This document shows, piece after piece, positions 49,111 to 61,353 of a stretch of DNA of 64,000 nucleotides (position 1 is the first letter of the stretch; each line of letters starts with the position of its first letter). The position numbers were made by a program, and so were the translations under genes. Origin of the DNA: Saccharum officinarum (lineage: Eukaryota; Streptophyta; Magnoliopsida; Poales; Poaceae); the NCBI GenBank assembly GCA_020631735.1, contig CM036159.1:95280656-95344655 (forward strand). Reading direction: 5' to 3'. The notes under the pieces are model-generated. The model was given only the letters and a program-made list of their open reading frames with translations, had not been told where the DNA came from and made no database searches.

Positions 49111-50090
49111 TCAGCCTGGGGCAATCGGTTTTAACCGACGTTTCGGTTCGGTTAATTCGGTGTTCAAAAACTTCGGTGCAACCGATCGGTTGATCAGAAA
49201 ATCAAGAACCGACGACTTCGGTTTCGGTTTTTTTGTTCGTTTTTTCGGTTATAACCGAACAAACCGATGGAAGACAACAGCTTGAGAAGTATGTGAATCA
49301 GCGAATCAGCGTTGACAGCAGTGAGAAGCAAATCGGCAAATCAGCGCACGAACATCGAACAGTTCACTTTATCAGGCAAAGCATTCACGCCAGGAAGCAA
49401 GCAAGCATTCGCACAGATCTGCATACGGACGGATCTGCACAGAAGCCAGGAAGCAAGCGCATTCGCACAGAAGCAAGCAAGCAATGAAGCATTCGCACAG
49501 GCAAAGCATTCACCGATTCACGCCAGGAAGCAAGCAAGCATTCGCAAAGAACGCGTTCCTCCGCTGCAGCCACTCCTCGGACGGATCTGCAGACACGCCA
49601 CTGCGCTGCAGCGGCCTCGCCGCTTCCAACTGGTGTCCGCGCCAACGCCCGCGCGGCCGCGTCAATCTTCCGCTGCTGGCCTGCCTCGGCACCTCCACCT
49701 CCCGTCCAGCGTCGCGCCGCCGCCGCTGGTCTCCGCCCGTCTGCCGGGTGCGCCGCCGCCACGAACTCCTAAGAGCAAAGGAAAGGATAGGGTTAGAGTG
49801 CGGCTGGCAGTGGTGCATACATGCGTGAGGCCGGAGGGGGCTGGGTGTGTCAGTGGGCCGTAACCGGTGGGCTGGCTGCGACGCTGCGTACTTGACTGCG
49901 GACTTCTCGCCTTGCAAACTAAACGTCGGTTGTTCGGTGGATCGGTTCGGTTGGAGATAAGAACCGAAGCCGAACCCGAGGACCGAACTTCACAGAACCA
50001 GAAACCGAAATCAAACCGAAAAACCAACCGTTCAGTTCGGTTTCGGTTCAATTCGGTTTTCGGTGTTCGGTAAAAATGTGCCCAGGCTGA
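49111..50090. mobile_element. hAT-like non-autonomous element, 980 bp, 8-bp target duplication CTGCGCGG
   Basis: CTGCGCGG occurs directly outside both ends (49103-49110 and 50091-50098). The termini TCAGCCTGGG and CCCAGGCTGA are inverted. An 8-bp duplication is the hAT hallmark. Both subterminal regions are dense in CGGTT/AACCG words. The middle (49370-49560) repeats CATTCACGCCAGGAAGCAAG-type phrases. Open frames inside show no transposase domain. Confidence 0.85.
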
Positions 50091-50098
50091 CTGCGCGG

Positions 50099-51568
50099 GC
50101 GCGCGCTAGGCACGCACCGCATTTCTTGGGCATGTCCATGTCCTGGCCCTCCACGAGCACAGCACAGCCGTTGCCTCCAGGACGGGTACGGCACCGCGAC
50201 GCCACCTCCTGCTGCGCGCGAGCTTGTCTCCTCGCACCGCCGAAACGGCGAAGACGCTGCCGGCTGGTTCATGGTGGAGTGGTGGGCGCTGGTCGCCAAC
50301 GACGCTGACATTGACCTGCTTTTGTGCCTGCACGCGCAGTGCGGGCGCTGAGAGACGCGGTTGCACGAGTTCCGGCATGCACTGCATGCTGTTGCTCCTT
50401 GCACGCCTCCTCGATTATATGCCATGCACACACCATTGTCCCTGCTACCCGTCACTTTGCCCTCTTCCTTTCGCGACCACAAGCACGCCAAGGCAACTAT
50501 CAGGCTATCACCTGCTCGAACGGAGACAGATGAGCTACGGTGTACACGAGGGAGCTTGCTGATTATTGAAATGCTAGCGAGCTTGTCCATCGATCCCATC
50601 ATGGCGAGAGCCTTTTGTGCGGCCTCCCCACTGCCCCTGCCAATCTCGAGGAGCGCCACCGTGGTACAAGTGAACACAGCACAGCAGTCGATCTATCATT
50701 CCTTCCACTGCAACTTGTACCTGTGAATGAACAACAAAATGCCAAAAGAAGGTCAAATATCATGTTAAAATGCACATTCCGACGACGAGCATGCCATCAC
50801 TTGTACCGGAATACTACCAGATAACTTACCGGATGCTTCACCAGAGCATTTCTCACGGTCACACGGAGCATTCAATACTGCGAATCAGTTGCGTCAATTG
50901 ATAACGGAGTTGGTGTAACGGGCGGTTGAACTAGAAACTGATCCTCATTACTCTCTGCATTAGACTATCCGTCCTCGTCGTACTCTATATTCATCCTCTA
51001 AAAAGAATATTTTGTCATAGTCATCGAGATTTCATCATCTATACCAATTTCTCCCACATCCATCTATATTCTATATCATCTTCTATCATAACTGGGCCCC
51101 ACACGTTATACACACCTTTTCACATCACCTCTCTCCCCACCCACCTGCAGGGCCCCTCCCATGCCATTGTTCCCCTTCTCCCCTCTCTCCCTCCCCACGT
51201 GGTGGCCCCCGCAGCGGCCTGTAGCGGACATCCACTACTGCGTCATATTTGGTGGACGCCGCTTGCGTAGCATACCGCTTACAAGATCCGCTGCAACTCC
51301 TTCATCCGGTATATGCTCCGGCAGGACGTGGTAGCGGACCACGGTGCAGACAGTTTTACTGCATGTCTCCGGGTACGGTTTAACCCACACTCTGATATCT
51401 GACGTGACGTCTATATACTCAGAACCCTCTTCTGGTTACATGCACATGTAATACGTATACGTACACTGCGCACATATTGCACGAAGATGGGGACAATGAC
51501 TGCAACCTTATATTTTGCACGACCGGCGTAGATGGGGACAATGACTGTAACCTCGTATTTTGCACGAA
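50099..51568. other. Intergenic stretch, no supported gene
   Basis: The GC-rich part (50099-50700) has competing open frames on both strands without domains. The rest is AT-rich. At 51480-51570 a phrase of about 55 bp (GGGGACAATGACTG, then AACCT and TATTTTGCACGA) occurs twice in tandem. Confidence 0.5.
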
Positions 51569-51835
51569 GGCTGTGTTTGGTTTCTAAAGTTTGGAGTGCC
51601 AAAATTATTGTAGCGTTATTGTAGCATTTTGTTTGTATTTGGTAATAATTGTCTAACCGTTGACTAATTAGGTTCAAAACGTCCGTCTCGCAAAGTACAA
51701 CTAAACTGTGCAGTTAGTTTTTGATTTCATCTACATTTAATACTACATGCATGTATCACAAGTTTGATGTGACGAGGAATCTTCTTTTTGCATAGTGTAT
51801 TTTTTTTAGGAATTTTGGAGTAACTAAACAGGGCC
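51569..51835. mobile_element. MITE, 267 bp, target duplication GAA
   Basis: It begins GGCTGTGTTTGG and ends CTAAACAGGGCC, with GAA on both sides (51566-51568, 51836-51838). It has the typical interior (GACTAATTAGGTTCAAAACG, CATGCATGTATC). Confidence 0.85.
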
Positions 51836-52475
51836 GAAGACTAACTGCGAAAATCGCAGCGGTAAAATGGTGGATTGCTACTGCTGTGAGCCTAATTAAT
51901 CCAGATGATCCCTGCTGTCACACGAAGGCAGATTGCGGGTCCCGTTGCCCATTATGCAAGACCTAGGGTAGGGGCATGTGCACCTTAGTCATGTCCCGCC
52001 AAATAACAAACCATTACATGAATATGGGTGGATGTAATAAGATGTGTAGCTCGTTGCATAAATAAGAGGTCGATCGATCAGATCATAGTCATGACGTAAT
52101 TAAGCACCAACTCACGAACATTATATTTTTAGTGTTCGCTTGTACGGCCTTGTTTTCAGTTTACTTTTACCTCATCAAATATAATACAACTTCTGGTTTC
52201 ATCTGTCTCTTCTTTACTTCTCTTTCTCTTTCTCCTTTTCTTTTTATTTCTCCTTACGTGTCGAGCTAACTAATATACACGTAGAATTTCTTTTTTATGT
52301 AGATGGAGGCATATAGACATGTAGAACTAGCCAAGTACTTCACCCATCCATAATTCAACGAGAAGGCCCCGTGAATGCATCCTGCCATTGTGTGATTGGT
52401 CCAAGAGAAGCAGCATGAACCATGAAGCATGATTGCGGTTGGGCGCTGGCCACGAAACTGTGCTGGCTGGTTCGC
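51836..52475. other. Intergenic stretch, nothing seen
   Basis: AT-rich with a CT-rich patch at 52195-52255. No gene supported. Confidence 0.4.
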
Positions 52476-52692
52476 GAATTTTTTTAGTTTTGACTATTGT
52501 AGTACTTTTATTTGTATTTGTCAATTAGTGTTTAATCATGTACTAATTAGGCTTAAAAGATTCGTCTCGTAGTTTTCTATCAAACTGTGTAATTAGTTTT
52601 TTTCGTCTACATTTAATGCTCCATGCATGCATGTGTTCAAACATTCGATGTGACGGAGAATCTTGAAATTTTTTTGAAAACTAAACGTGGCC
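52476..52692. mobile_element. MITE remnant, left terminus lost
   Basis: The interior matches the family (GTACTAATTAGGCTTAAAAG, CTCCATGCATGCATG). The right end is CTAAACGTGGCC. The left inverted end is not recognisable. Confidence 0.6.
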
Positions 52693-53961
52693 CTCCTGCC
52701 AACTGCCGTCGTGCCTCTAGTGCTCGCGTGTCGTGCGAACGGAATGGAACCCCGGCACGCACGGATGGGCACGACGAGTTCAAGAGAATTGGTTGGGTGT
52801 TAAACACGGTCGCCCGGTGTTGGTGGGGGAGGCGCCGGCAGGTACTGCTCATCACTAGAAGGGCGGCGCTGGGTGACTGGGTCCAAGCTGTGATGGATCC
52901 CGCACTAAATTTCACACGCGACCACGTCGCGTCAGGTCAGCTTCTTTGTTCGTCCCTTTTGCCGTGTACCGCCAGATCGGCCGGTCGCCTTCACCAGGAC
53001 AGAAAACGAACACACTCGACAGCGAACGGCGTCCAAGTTTCGTAGCTGGGGCTGAAAACGTCGCATGTATTTTGTTTGTTTTGGATGCATCTGTAAGATT
53101 GTTCATGTGCACGGCACGGCTGTAGCTGAGGCCGTTACTTGAGAATCCAAGAATCGGTCCATGTGAAAATTGTCAGCTCCCATCCATCGATCAACTGCGG
53201 AAACAATGAATGGTCAGCTGCGTTCCAAATGGGCTAATGGGCCTGCTCTCCCTGTGTATCAGAATCACTGGGCCGTTCCCACACAACTCCTCCAGCTAGA
53301 GCCAGAGAGGTGATCATATTAGTACCGCCTCGGCAGTCTGTGAAGAGAAAACGCAAGATATAAGGCCGGTCCTCGGCCCACATGGCACGACCTTACTTGA
53401 ACAGGATCTGTTGTGGAGTATCGTTCCCGCCGGGCCTGTCTTGGTCAGGGTGGCTCAGCGGTTGTCTGAGAGACCTTTTTTTTCTTTGCATTCCATCACA
53501 TTAACTTTGCATCCTACTGAATCTTCTATCCCTGAAATAGTAGCGTTTTGCATTTCATTCAAGTTTTTATTTCCATATATTCAGCTCACTCAAGTTTTTT
53601 TTTTTATTTTACCATATTCAGCAAACGCATCAAACCATAACATTTCACGCTCTTATGATGTCTGCACATCAGAGTTGACAAACCCAAGATACACACAACA
53701 TTACAATGCTAGCTACTAATGGAACATCAACGGTGCATGTAACAATGAATCCTACTGAATCTTCTTCTATTCCTCAAATACTAGCGAACTAGCGACGACT
53801 ATGATGTATCCAACTGCTTGTTTCTCGCATAACGTTGCATCACGCACGCATCATATCAACAAATGCAATTTTTGTAATAAAACCAACTAGTATATAAATT
53901 ACACAAAACAACCTCCTCCTGAAGAACTAATGCTATCCACTATCCTGGATAAATAGACGGA
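52693..53961. other. Intergenic stretch, no supported gene
   Basis: Short open frames only. The right end should include the 3' UTR of the HOTHEAD-like gene. Confidence 0.4.
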
Positions 53962-56158
53962 CTAATGCTTGTCCTCAGCTCCCTTCCTCATCCACCTCTC
54001 CTTCAGAATTCGCAGGCCCATATACCTGTTCATCGTTCAGTTGAAATTCAGCCAAACGCAGGCGATTTCAATTCAGTTCAGTATTATCAAAACAGTTAGC
54101 GACGAGGAGGGACGGATGTGAGCTTTTGTTCCATTATAATTACCTGCCGAGCATCATGACGGTGGCCTGCGGGTTGGTGCCGGGCGAGTACCTGAACGTG
54201 GAGCTGTCCACGACGCGGAGCCCCTGGACGCCGACGACCCGGTAGTCCCGGTCGACGACGCCCCCGACGTGGCAGCCGCCGTGGTAGTGCCAGATGGTCA
54301 TCACCGTGTCCCTGCAGTACTGCTGCAGCGTCCGCGTGTCCCTGGGGTGCCGCGGCAGCAGGTTCACCGGGAAGTAGGCCGTCCCGGCGGCGCGGCGGAA
54401 GGCGGCATCCATGGCGGTGTGGTTGGCGTAGGTGAAGCGCGAGAAGGCCCGCGACCGCACCACCCGCTCGATGGCCTCGATGCCCCGCACGCACCGCTCC
54501 ACGTCCCGCGGGTCCCGGAAGTAGTTGAACGTCACCGCCGGGTTGGCGTGCGCGTCCGCGGACCGCAGCTCGATGTGCCCCGTGGACAGCGGGCCCAGCA
54601 CCTTCTCCAGGATGAAGCCACCACGGAACGCGCGCCTGTCCAGCCGCCGCATCACCTCGGCCGCGCGCCGCATCGCCTCCGGCGTCCGCTCCTTGGGCGG
54701 CACCGTGCCCAGCTGACCCGTCTGTTGCATTGGATTGGATGCATGCATGGCGAATGTTCCGTTATGATGAAGGCGGGGCTGCATGTGAACTCGAACACTC
54801 GACCGCACGTACCATGGGGGAGAACATGCCGAAGTTGCGGGCGGCGTGGTGGGCGGCGCCGCGGCCGTGCAGCGGGATGCCGAACTGCGAGCCGCTGACG
54901 CCCTCTATGAAGCTGCCGAAGCGGGTGACGCCGACGACCTGGACGAGGGAGAGCGCGACGGGGACGGGAGACGGCACGAACACCGAGTTCATGGGGTTGT
55001 CCGCCACGCCTTGCCCGACGCCCGGCTGGTCGTGCACGGTGCGGATGCCGTGCTTCTCCAGGTGCGCGCGCGGGCCGACGCCGCTCAGCATCAGCAGCTG
55101 TGGGCTCCCCAGCGTGCCCGCCGCCAGGATCACCTCGTTCTTGGCGCCTCCTCCTCCTCGCCGCAGGTACACGTGGTGCTGCACGCCCATCGGGTCCGTG
55201 AACACCACCCCGTACGCCACGGGTTTCGCCGCCCCCTCTGCACACACCGACGGTGCAGATTGCAGATGCATGCATGCACACGGAATATATTATATAGCAT
55301 GGCGGCGTGCGCTCGACTCGTACCGGCACGTCTGAAGAGGATCCGTGAGACGGTGGCGTGCAGGAACACGGTGAGCCGCCTGGGGTGGGCCCTCCGGAGG
55401 AAGTCCGCGGCGGTGTGGCGGCGGCCCCTGCGGTCAAAGATGGTGCCCCCGATCTTGGTGCCTTGGACGTGCTCCAGCGTGTAGCCATTGTCCGGCGTGA
55501 CGCCGGCCTGGAGGAGGCCCTCGCGTAGCGCGCGCTGCCACTGCGGCACCGCCGGGCGGAACACCAGCGCGCGCTCCACCCAGCGGTAGGACGCGTTGAC
55601 GAGGCGGTGGTCCCAGCCGGCGGCGCGCACGTAGCCGCCGCTGGCGCGGGTGTAGAAGCCGGCGTTGAGGCAGCTGCCACCGCCGAGCACGCGCGCGCGG
55701 GCGTTAACCACGCCGTCCTCGGACACGAACCGCTGCGCGGGGGACAGCGGCGACGCGTCCGCCAGCGCGTCCGCGAAATGGTACTCGCTCGACACGTTGC
55801 GGCTGGCGTAGGGCAGCCCGCCGCGCTCAAGGAGGAGCACGCGCGAGCGCTCCGACAGCGTCGCCGCCAGCGGGCAGCCTGCCGTGCCGCCGCCCACCAC
55901 GATGTAGTTGTAGTAGGACACCAGCGGCGCGTGCCGCGCGTGCCTGAAGTTGTACCTCTGCGCTGCAACAAAGAACAAACAACAGGCATTGCATTGGCTG
56001 TGTCCGTTGAAGTGAATCCAATGGGCGACAAATCTATTGCTCACCACCGGCATTCGCAGCTTACCTTCCGGCGAGGCGGTGACGACGATGATGCAGAAGG
56101 AGCCCAGAACGGTGGCGAACACAATGGCGACTCCGCACACCATGTGGCCAGCCGACAT
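53962..56158 (-). CDS. GMC oxidoreductase, HOTHEAD-like
   Basis: Five exons (56065-56158, 55324-55962, 54813-55237, 54144-54721, 53962-54025) with clean GT/AG borders give an intact 599-residue protein. An N-terminal hydrophobic segment (VCGVAIVFATVLGSFCIIVV) suggests secretion. The FAD-binding motif is YIVVGGGTAGCPLAATL. GMC signatures are ARVLGGGSCLNAGFYTRA and GTLGSPQLLMLSG. The catalytic His region is IWHYHGGCHVGG, and GTNPQATVMMLG is near the C-terminus. HOTHEAD relatives oxidise long-chain hydroxy fatty acids for cuticle formation and prevent organ fusion; this copy could be a paralogue with another substrate. The ATG at 56158 is preferred over 56191 because a TATA box lies at 56208-56218. 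Confidence 0.93.
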
Positions 56159-56207
56159 GGTCACGGATTCACCTTGGGCTTTTGCTGACAAAACGTGGTG
56201 ACTTTGT

Positions 56208-56218
56208 GTTATATATAT
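56208..56218 (-). promoter_or_regulatory. Putative TATA box of the HOTHEAD-like gene
   Basis: ATATATATAAC on the minus strand lies about 55 bp upstream of the chosen ATG at 56158. It would place an ATG at 56191 at or before the transcription start. Confidence 0.6.
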
Positions 56219-58352
56219 GCAAGATGCCGTGGCTAGCTCGATTAGATAAGGAGTAGATGCCAGTTAGGTTATCATCATCAGGGCAAAGGGATAATGCCTC
56301 GTGTAGTGCAAAGATGGTCTCCGAGTGATGCGGTCATCAGAAAGACAAGGTGCGGGCGTCGTCAGAACCTTTGTGTGTCAGTGTATGGTAAACTCCACGA
56401 CTCTTGGGGACAAATATTTCAATGGCGGTAACCATGCATATCAATGTGTCATCCATCATGATGCAGCAGGTAAGCAGGAAGATGAGAGAATCTAGAGACA
56501 AGTGATGATGGTGGGGCTGCTAGAAATGAAGGCCCAAAAGAGCCTAAAGCATTAGTAGTTCTTTTGCTAATTGGGCTAGGCCTTTTGTTTGGTGTGATAG
56601 TGGAGTGGGCATGTGAAAATGTGTCACCGGATTGATGATCTCTCAGTATCTCACTCACTTGTCAGCAGAGAGGCCTCTTTACGTGTGATTGGTTTCCTTA
56701 GATGCCCCTCCCTAGACAGCCATGTTGACATTCTCCCCATTACCAATCCGCCATATAAAGCCTTTTTTCAGCAATTCAAGCCCTTTTTCAAAGTGCTCTT
56801 CCAGGTGCATGATATACCCATTTGAGCTATACATTTGTGAATGTTAGTTCGTGAGAAATAATTTGCCTTTAGTACATGATCACATAGCTTGTGAGGACTT
56901 GTAAGCAAGCTCCAAGCTTGCGGCTTAGCATGGCCACGTTAAACAGATATAAATCCTTAAAGCATAGACCATCTTTGTTCTTGGAACTGGTAAGCTTTTT
57001 CCAGCAGAACCAATGAATCTTATTTAGCTCATCACATAAATGTTATATTCTAGGTTGTATAGTATATTCTTAACAACAGGCCGTTTGAGCCTCCGTGCGT
57101 GTTTAGATTCATTGCTCAAGCTTGCCACGCCTCGTCTCACCGGATAGAGACTAGAACAGGTAGGGCCGTTTCTGTTGTTATGTTTGTCTGTCTTTGAGCC
57201 TAATTTGGCTTGTTTACTGCTGACGGAGCTAGTTTTGCTGGAGAGACGAGGCGAGGCGAGGAAATAAGCTAAGAACCACCTAATGACCTAAACCATCCCC
57301 AAGACTCCAACGGTCCGATGCTCACCACCGCTGACGACTGTAGAATCTTCCCATGCCAACATGAGCACATGCTCAAATATCCTACGGCAAGTGGCGAGTG
57401 CAACGGCACATGCTCAAATATCCTACAGCAAGTGGCAAGTGCCCTCTGCTCCGAGAGTCCGAGTCCCTTCCCCACAGATCGCTTTGGGAGGCCGAGGCCG
57501 AGGACCGTTGGGCTCGCGTCCAACCACTCAGAAACTTGTAAGCCACCACTCAGTCACCGTCCAACCAAGTACATGTGCTAGCGCACGAAGTTGAGCCATT
57601 GAAGTTTTCAGAGCAAGCAACAATAAAAAGGAAAGAAGCCTTGGATAGCCATTGAAGTTGAGCCATTGAGAATACGTACTGTTCAATGCAGCACAGTAGT
57701 TAGATTAATGTGGCTCGTTATCTAAAGAAGATAGATTAATGTGGCTTGTATTACGCTTTTATAGAAAAAGTGGCTTAGATTGGTATCACGCTGCAACAGG
57801 GACACCGGAACCAGAAATAAAGAAAAAAGTTGATAAATTTCAAATCAAAGGCTAAACAAGTAACTAGATTTCAAGCAAGTTTATATGAAGATAAATTACA
57901 CAACAACTGAGGTGATAATTAGTACTTGTAGCTTGATGAGTGTGACGATAACTAGAGCTATTTTTCTATGTATCATGCTCAGATCTAATGGTGCAGCACC
58001 GGTCCTACCTCCGGCCCTTAGGCGCACGCTTAGTCTGCATATACTCTTCTTTTCCCAAACGCTCCAACCTGAGCATCCGGCCCTCCAAAAATATTTATTA
58101 TATACGTTAATTCCAATCCACTTATTCCTCAGCATTCAAACGACACCGTCTCCTGCTCTGCATCTTCTCCAGACCCGCCGCGCCCCCTTCCCCCACCGTG
58201 CCCCGTCCATCAGCACGCGTGTGCGCCTCCCCACACCGTGCCGCGCGCCCATCCCCCGCCGCGCCCCACTCCATCTTGACGGTCACGGCCGTGGCGTCAC
58301 CTGGCCACCACCAACTCAACGCCACCGGCAGGAGGCCATCGCTGGCCTTTAT
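56219..58352. other. Intergenic stretch, no supported gene
   Basis: Mixed composition with short open frames only. It contains a two-unit 41-bp repeat at 57365-57444. Confidence 0.5.
57365..57444. repeat. Two tandem units of 41 bp
   Basis: GCACATGCTCAAATATCCTA, then GCAAGTGGC, occurs at 57365 and again at 57406 with a few substitutions. Confidence 0.85.
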
Positions 58353-58463
58353 GGCTCTGTTCGTTTGAGTTTATCAGTCAAAATTAGCCAGCCATGGAAC
58401 AATGTTTCTCTCTCACAACAAATCAGCAAGCATCAGCCAAAAAAACAACCAGCCGAACAGAGC
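58353..58463. mobile_element. Small MITE, 111 bp, target duplication TAT
   Basis: The ends GGCTCTGTTCG and CGAACAGAGCC are perfect inverted repeats flanked by TAT on both sides (58350-58352, 58464-58466). It is non-coding. Confidence 0.85.
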
Positions 58464-58619
58464 CTATATCGTTTCCTATCGCCAGCCAAAGACACCACGA
58501 CAGGAAGGGAAGTTCGGTAGCGAAGGTGTTTGCTGGGCTGTTGTTCTCGATGTCCTCCTGATCTAAGCTTGCTGACCACTACAATCCTCCACTAGGTAGG
58601 CCATGGCTGCCGACGACGC

Positions 58620-59228
58620 TGTGTTTAAGTGTTTTCAGACGTTTTCAGACATGTTAAGTCTATGTTTTAAATGTTTCAGTTGTTTCAGATGTATATGTTT
58701 CAAGTGTTTCATATGGATATTGCAGGAGTAGATCGGGATGTTGCATATGTTGCAGTGATTGCATACGTATGTTGCAAGTGTCTATTCCCAATGTTTTATT
58801 TGTTTTTTTCAGACGTACGTTGCAAGTGTGTTTATCTGGATGTTGCATATGTTTCGTCATATGTTGTAATATTTTATTTGGATGTTGTGTCTTTGTTGCA
58901 ATGATTTTCAAGTGTTTTCAGGTGTTTTCATAAGTGTTTCAAACGTATGTTATAAATATTTCAGCTATTTCTGATGTATGTTGCATGTGTTTTATCTAGA
59001 TATTGTAAAAATAGATAGGGATGTTGCACATGTCGTAAGCAAGCGATGAAAGCGGTCGCAGGTGGAGTGGTCCCCATGTGGGCACGGGAAGTGAGGCGGG
59101 CGAGGGCGGTCCCCATGGAGCGGTGCGGACGAGCAGGCGGGCGGGCAGGCAGACGAGCGAGCAGCGCAGCAGGCCAGTAGCTACGGGCGTCCAGACGCTG
59201 GTGTCCGTTCGGACGTCCGGATACTAGC
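58620..59228. mobile_element. Second, inverted copy of the GCAACAT-repeat element (left end not found)
   Basis: The core 58620-59040 repeats GTTGCA, GTTTCA and TTTCAAGTGTTTCA, the reverse complement of the words at 41026-41430. A GC-rich part follows. The right end GGACGTCCGGATACTAGC matches the terminal motif of 40711-41873. The left terminus was not recognised; GC-rich sequence at 58140-58340 may belong to it. Confidence 0.6.
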
Positions 59229-60858
59229 AGTTCTTTTTTTTTTTTGCTCTGTCTTAAGGAACGATGTTGCTGTAGGATTAGTGAGCAATAAGCTCCGTTA
59301 AGAAAAATAGAACAAAGAAAAATAGAGAAATTATAGAGGAATAGAATCATATATTAGAAAAGTTCCTATAAAATCATTTGAATCGAATGATCGGGTTCCT
59401 AAAAAATTCTTTCAAATTCCTATGAAATCGTTACCAAAGCTATGGCTTTTACCATACTCATGGGCCACGTGTTATAGACCCATTTCTCTGCCAAGCTATG
59501 TCTAAGGTAACAAATTGTTAGCCACACATTTGACAGGGCTTAGCTATACGATTATGGATCATGTGGATGCAAATGCAAACTTCTATGGCAATCCAAGGTC
59601 TAAGCCATTCGACATGCCAGATTTTTACCAAGAATGGACGGGTTTGTCTACACAACTACATGGATCAACAAATTTGCACTTAAAAATTCCAACGCAAACT
59701 CGATTTTTTTTTTGACTCGGTCATCCAAACACACCCTGGTGGGTTTCTCTGAGCTCGTCAAAACTTTCATGTGCCCAGTGCGATGAGCTAGTGGCTGGCC
59801 GCCCAGTAGTGGTGGGGGAAGGAAAAACCTGCCACGTACGATACGACGAGCTAGTGGCTGGCCGGGGCACCTGAGATGGGGCGCACGCACAGGCGCAGCA
59901 GTGGAGCCAATCAATCATACACCAGGTGGCGTCCCCGTGTCCACGAGAAAGGCCCCTTTCGGTGCCCATCTCTCACTTGGAGTCATCAGGCGGCGGCGGC
60001 AGCGCGGTCCAGCCATGTCTCAAGTGCGGTGCCGCACTGCCACCCGCAGGCACCGCCCCAGCAGCGCCGGAACCGACGTAGTAAAACGACCGCCACCACC
60101 GGCGGGAACGAAGAGACGGACCGACTCCTCCACCTCCTGTTTCCGCCCGAGAATACACGTATGCATGCTCGCTGCCGTCTAGACGCAAAAGGCGCGAGGA
60201 AATTCGCGGTGCCGCAGGCACTTGCATCACGCAGGAAGGGAGTCCGCGAGCCCGCGAGCGCTCGTGGTGGAATCCTTGGGAACAGCGGACTCACCATCGT
60301 CAGACCGGAGTCCGGAGAGAGACGGCGGGCAACAGGGCCGCAGGGGTCGGGCCGGTCGTTGCGAGTGCGTGCGCACCTACCCGTGAAGATAGCGAGTGTG
60401 CAAGTCCAACACCAGCGGTACGGTACAGCGACGGGTTTGGCCAGGCGCACAGAATAAAAATAATGTGCTAGGTAGAACCTGTGGGGGCAGGTGGCCCCAC
60501 AGGTTTTGACGAATCTAGTGCAATTTTACTGTAGCATATATGGTTTGGTCCCATAGCTTCTGCTGGCTGGCCCCATAGGTTTTGATTCCTGGATCCGCCA
60601 CTGCTCCTGCCTGCACTGCATGGTGTTTCCTCTCACTGCCTCATCAGACCACAGATCCACTTTTTTTTTTTTTTTTTGAGAAACACAGATCCACTTGCTG
60701 GGTTGGCACCAACAACGTGCCGCGCTTTTGCGCGGGCTGAAAGGAACAGAGCCATGGCCTAGCAGTGAGGCCCGTATGCTATTCGCGAACTTTTCATTTG
60801 AAATAGTTAAAATGCACGAAAAATAGTAAAAATGCATTTCAGCAGTGAGGCCCGTATG
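59229..60858. other. Intergenic stretch, no supported gene
   Basis: The GC-rich part (59850-60450) has open frames on both strands without domains. A T run lies at 60661-60677. Confidence 0.45.
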
Positions 60859-61353
60859 TTTTGAGTTTTTCATTTGAAATAGTTAAAATACACAAAAAAT
60901 AATATAAAATTTCAGCAGCATAATAATTGTGTATTACCGTTTGTCGTATTAGAAAAATGATATCGTTTTTATATGATGTCAAATGAAAATACATTTTATA
61001 CCAAAGTTGTAGCCCCTAGTGAGAGTTACAACTTTATACTTTTGAGTTTTCATATTTGAGGCCATTAACATGCTCAAAAGGTAATATAAAGTTCTAGCAG
61101 CATAATATGCTGCTGAAATTTTAGATTTTTTTTCACATCTTAACTATTCCAAACAGGAAAACTCAAAACTATAAATTTGTAGACCTCTTTAAGGGCTACA
61201 ACTTTGGTATCAAATGTATTTTCATTTGACATCATATAAAAACGATATTATTTTTCTACTGCGATAAACGGTAATACACAATTATTATGCTGCTGAAATT
61301 TTATATTATTTTTTAGGTGTATTTTAACTATTTCAAATGCAAAAACTCAAAAC
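60859..61353. repeat. Long inverted repeat (hairpin), arms about 245 bp
   Basis: The left arm from 60859 (TTTTGAGTTTTTCATTTGAA) is matched inversely by sequence ending at about 61353. Long matching blocks include AATTTCAGCAGCATAATAAT and TGATGTCAAATGAAAATACA. The centre is AGCAGCAT-AAT-ATGCTGCT at 61096-61114. Transcription through it would give a long double-stranded RNA. Confidence 0.85.

Noticed and set aside
49312..49863. 183-codon open frame within the hAT-like element
   Set aside because: It consists of repeated phrases and GC-rich filler and lacks any hAT transposase motif.
54652..56031. 459-codon open frame on the minus strand rich in Arg/Ala/Ser
   Set aside because: It overlaps the HOTHEAD-like gene in another frame, has no domain, and reads through its introns; it is a GC-rich shadow.
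59876..60457. 193-codon open frame
   Set aside because: Arginine-rich and overlapped by an equally long frame on the other strand; no family resemblance.
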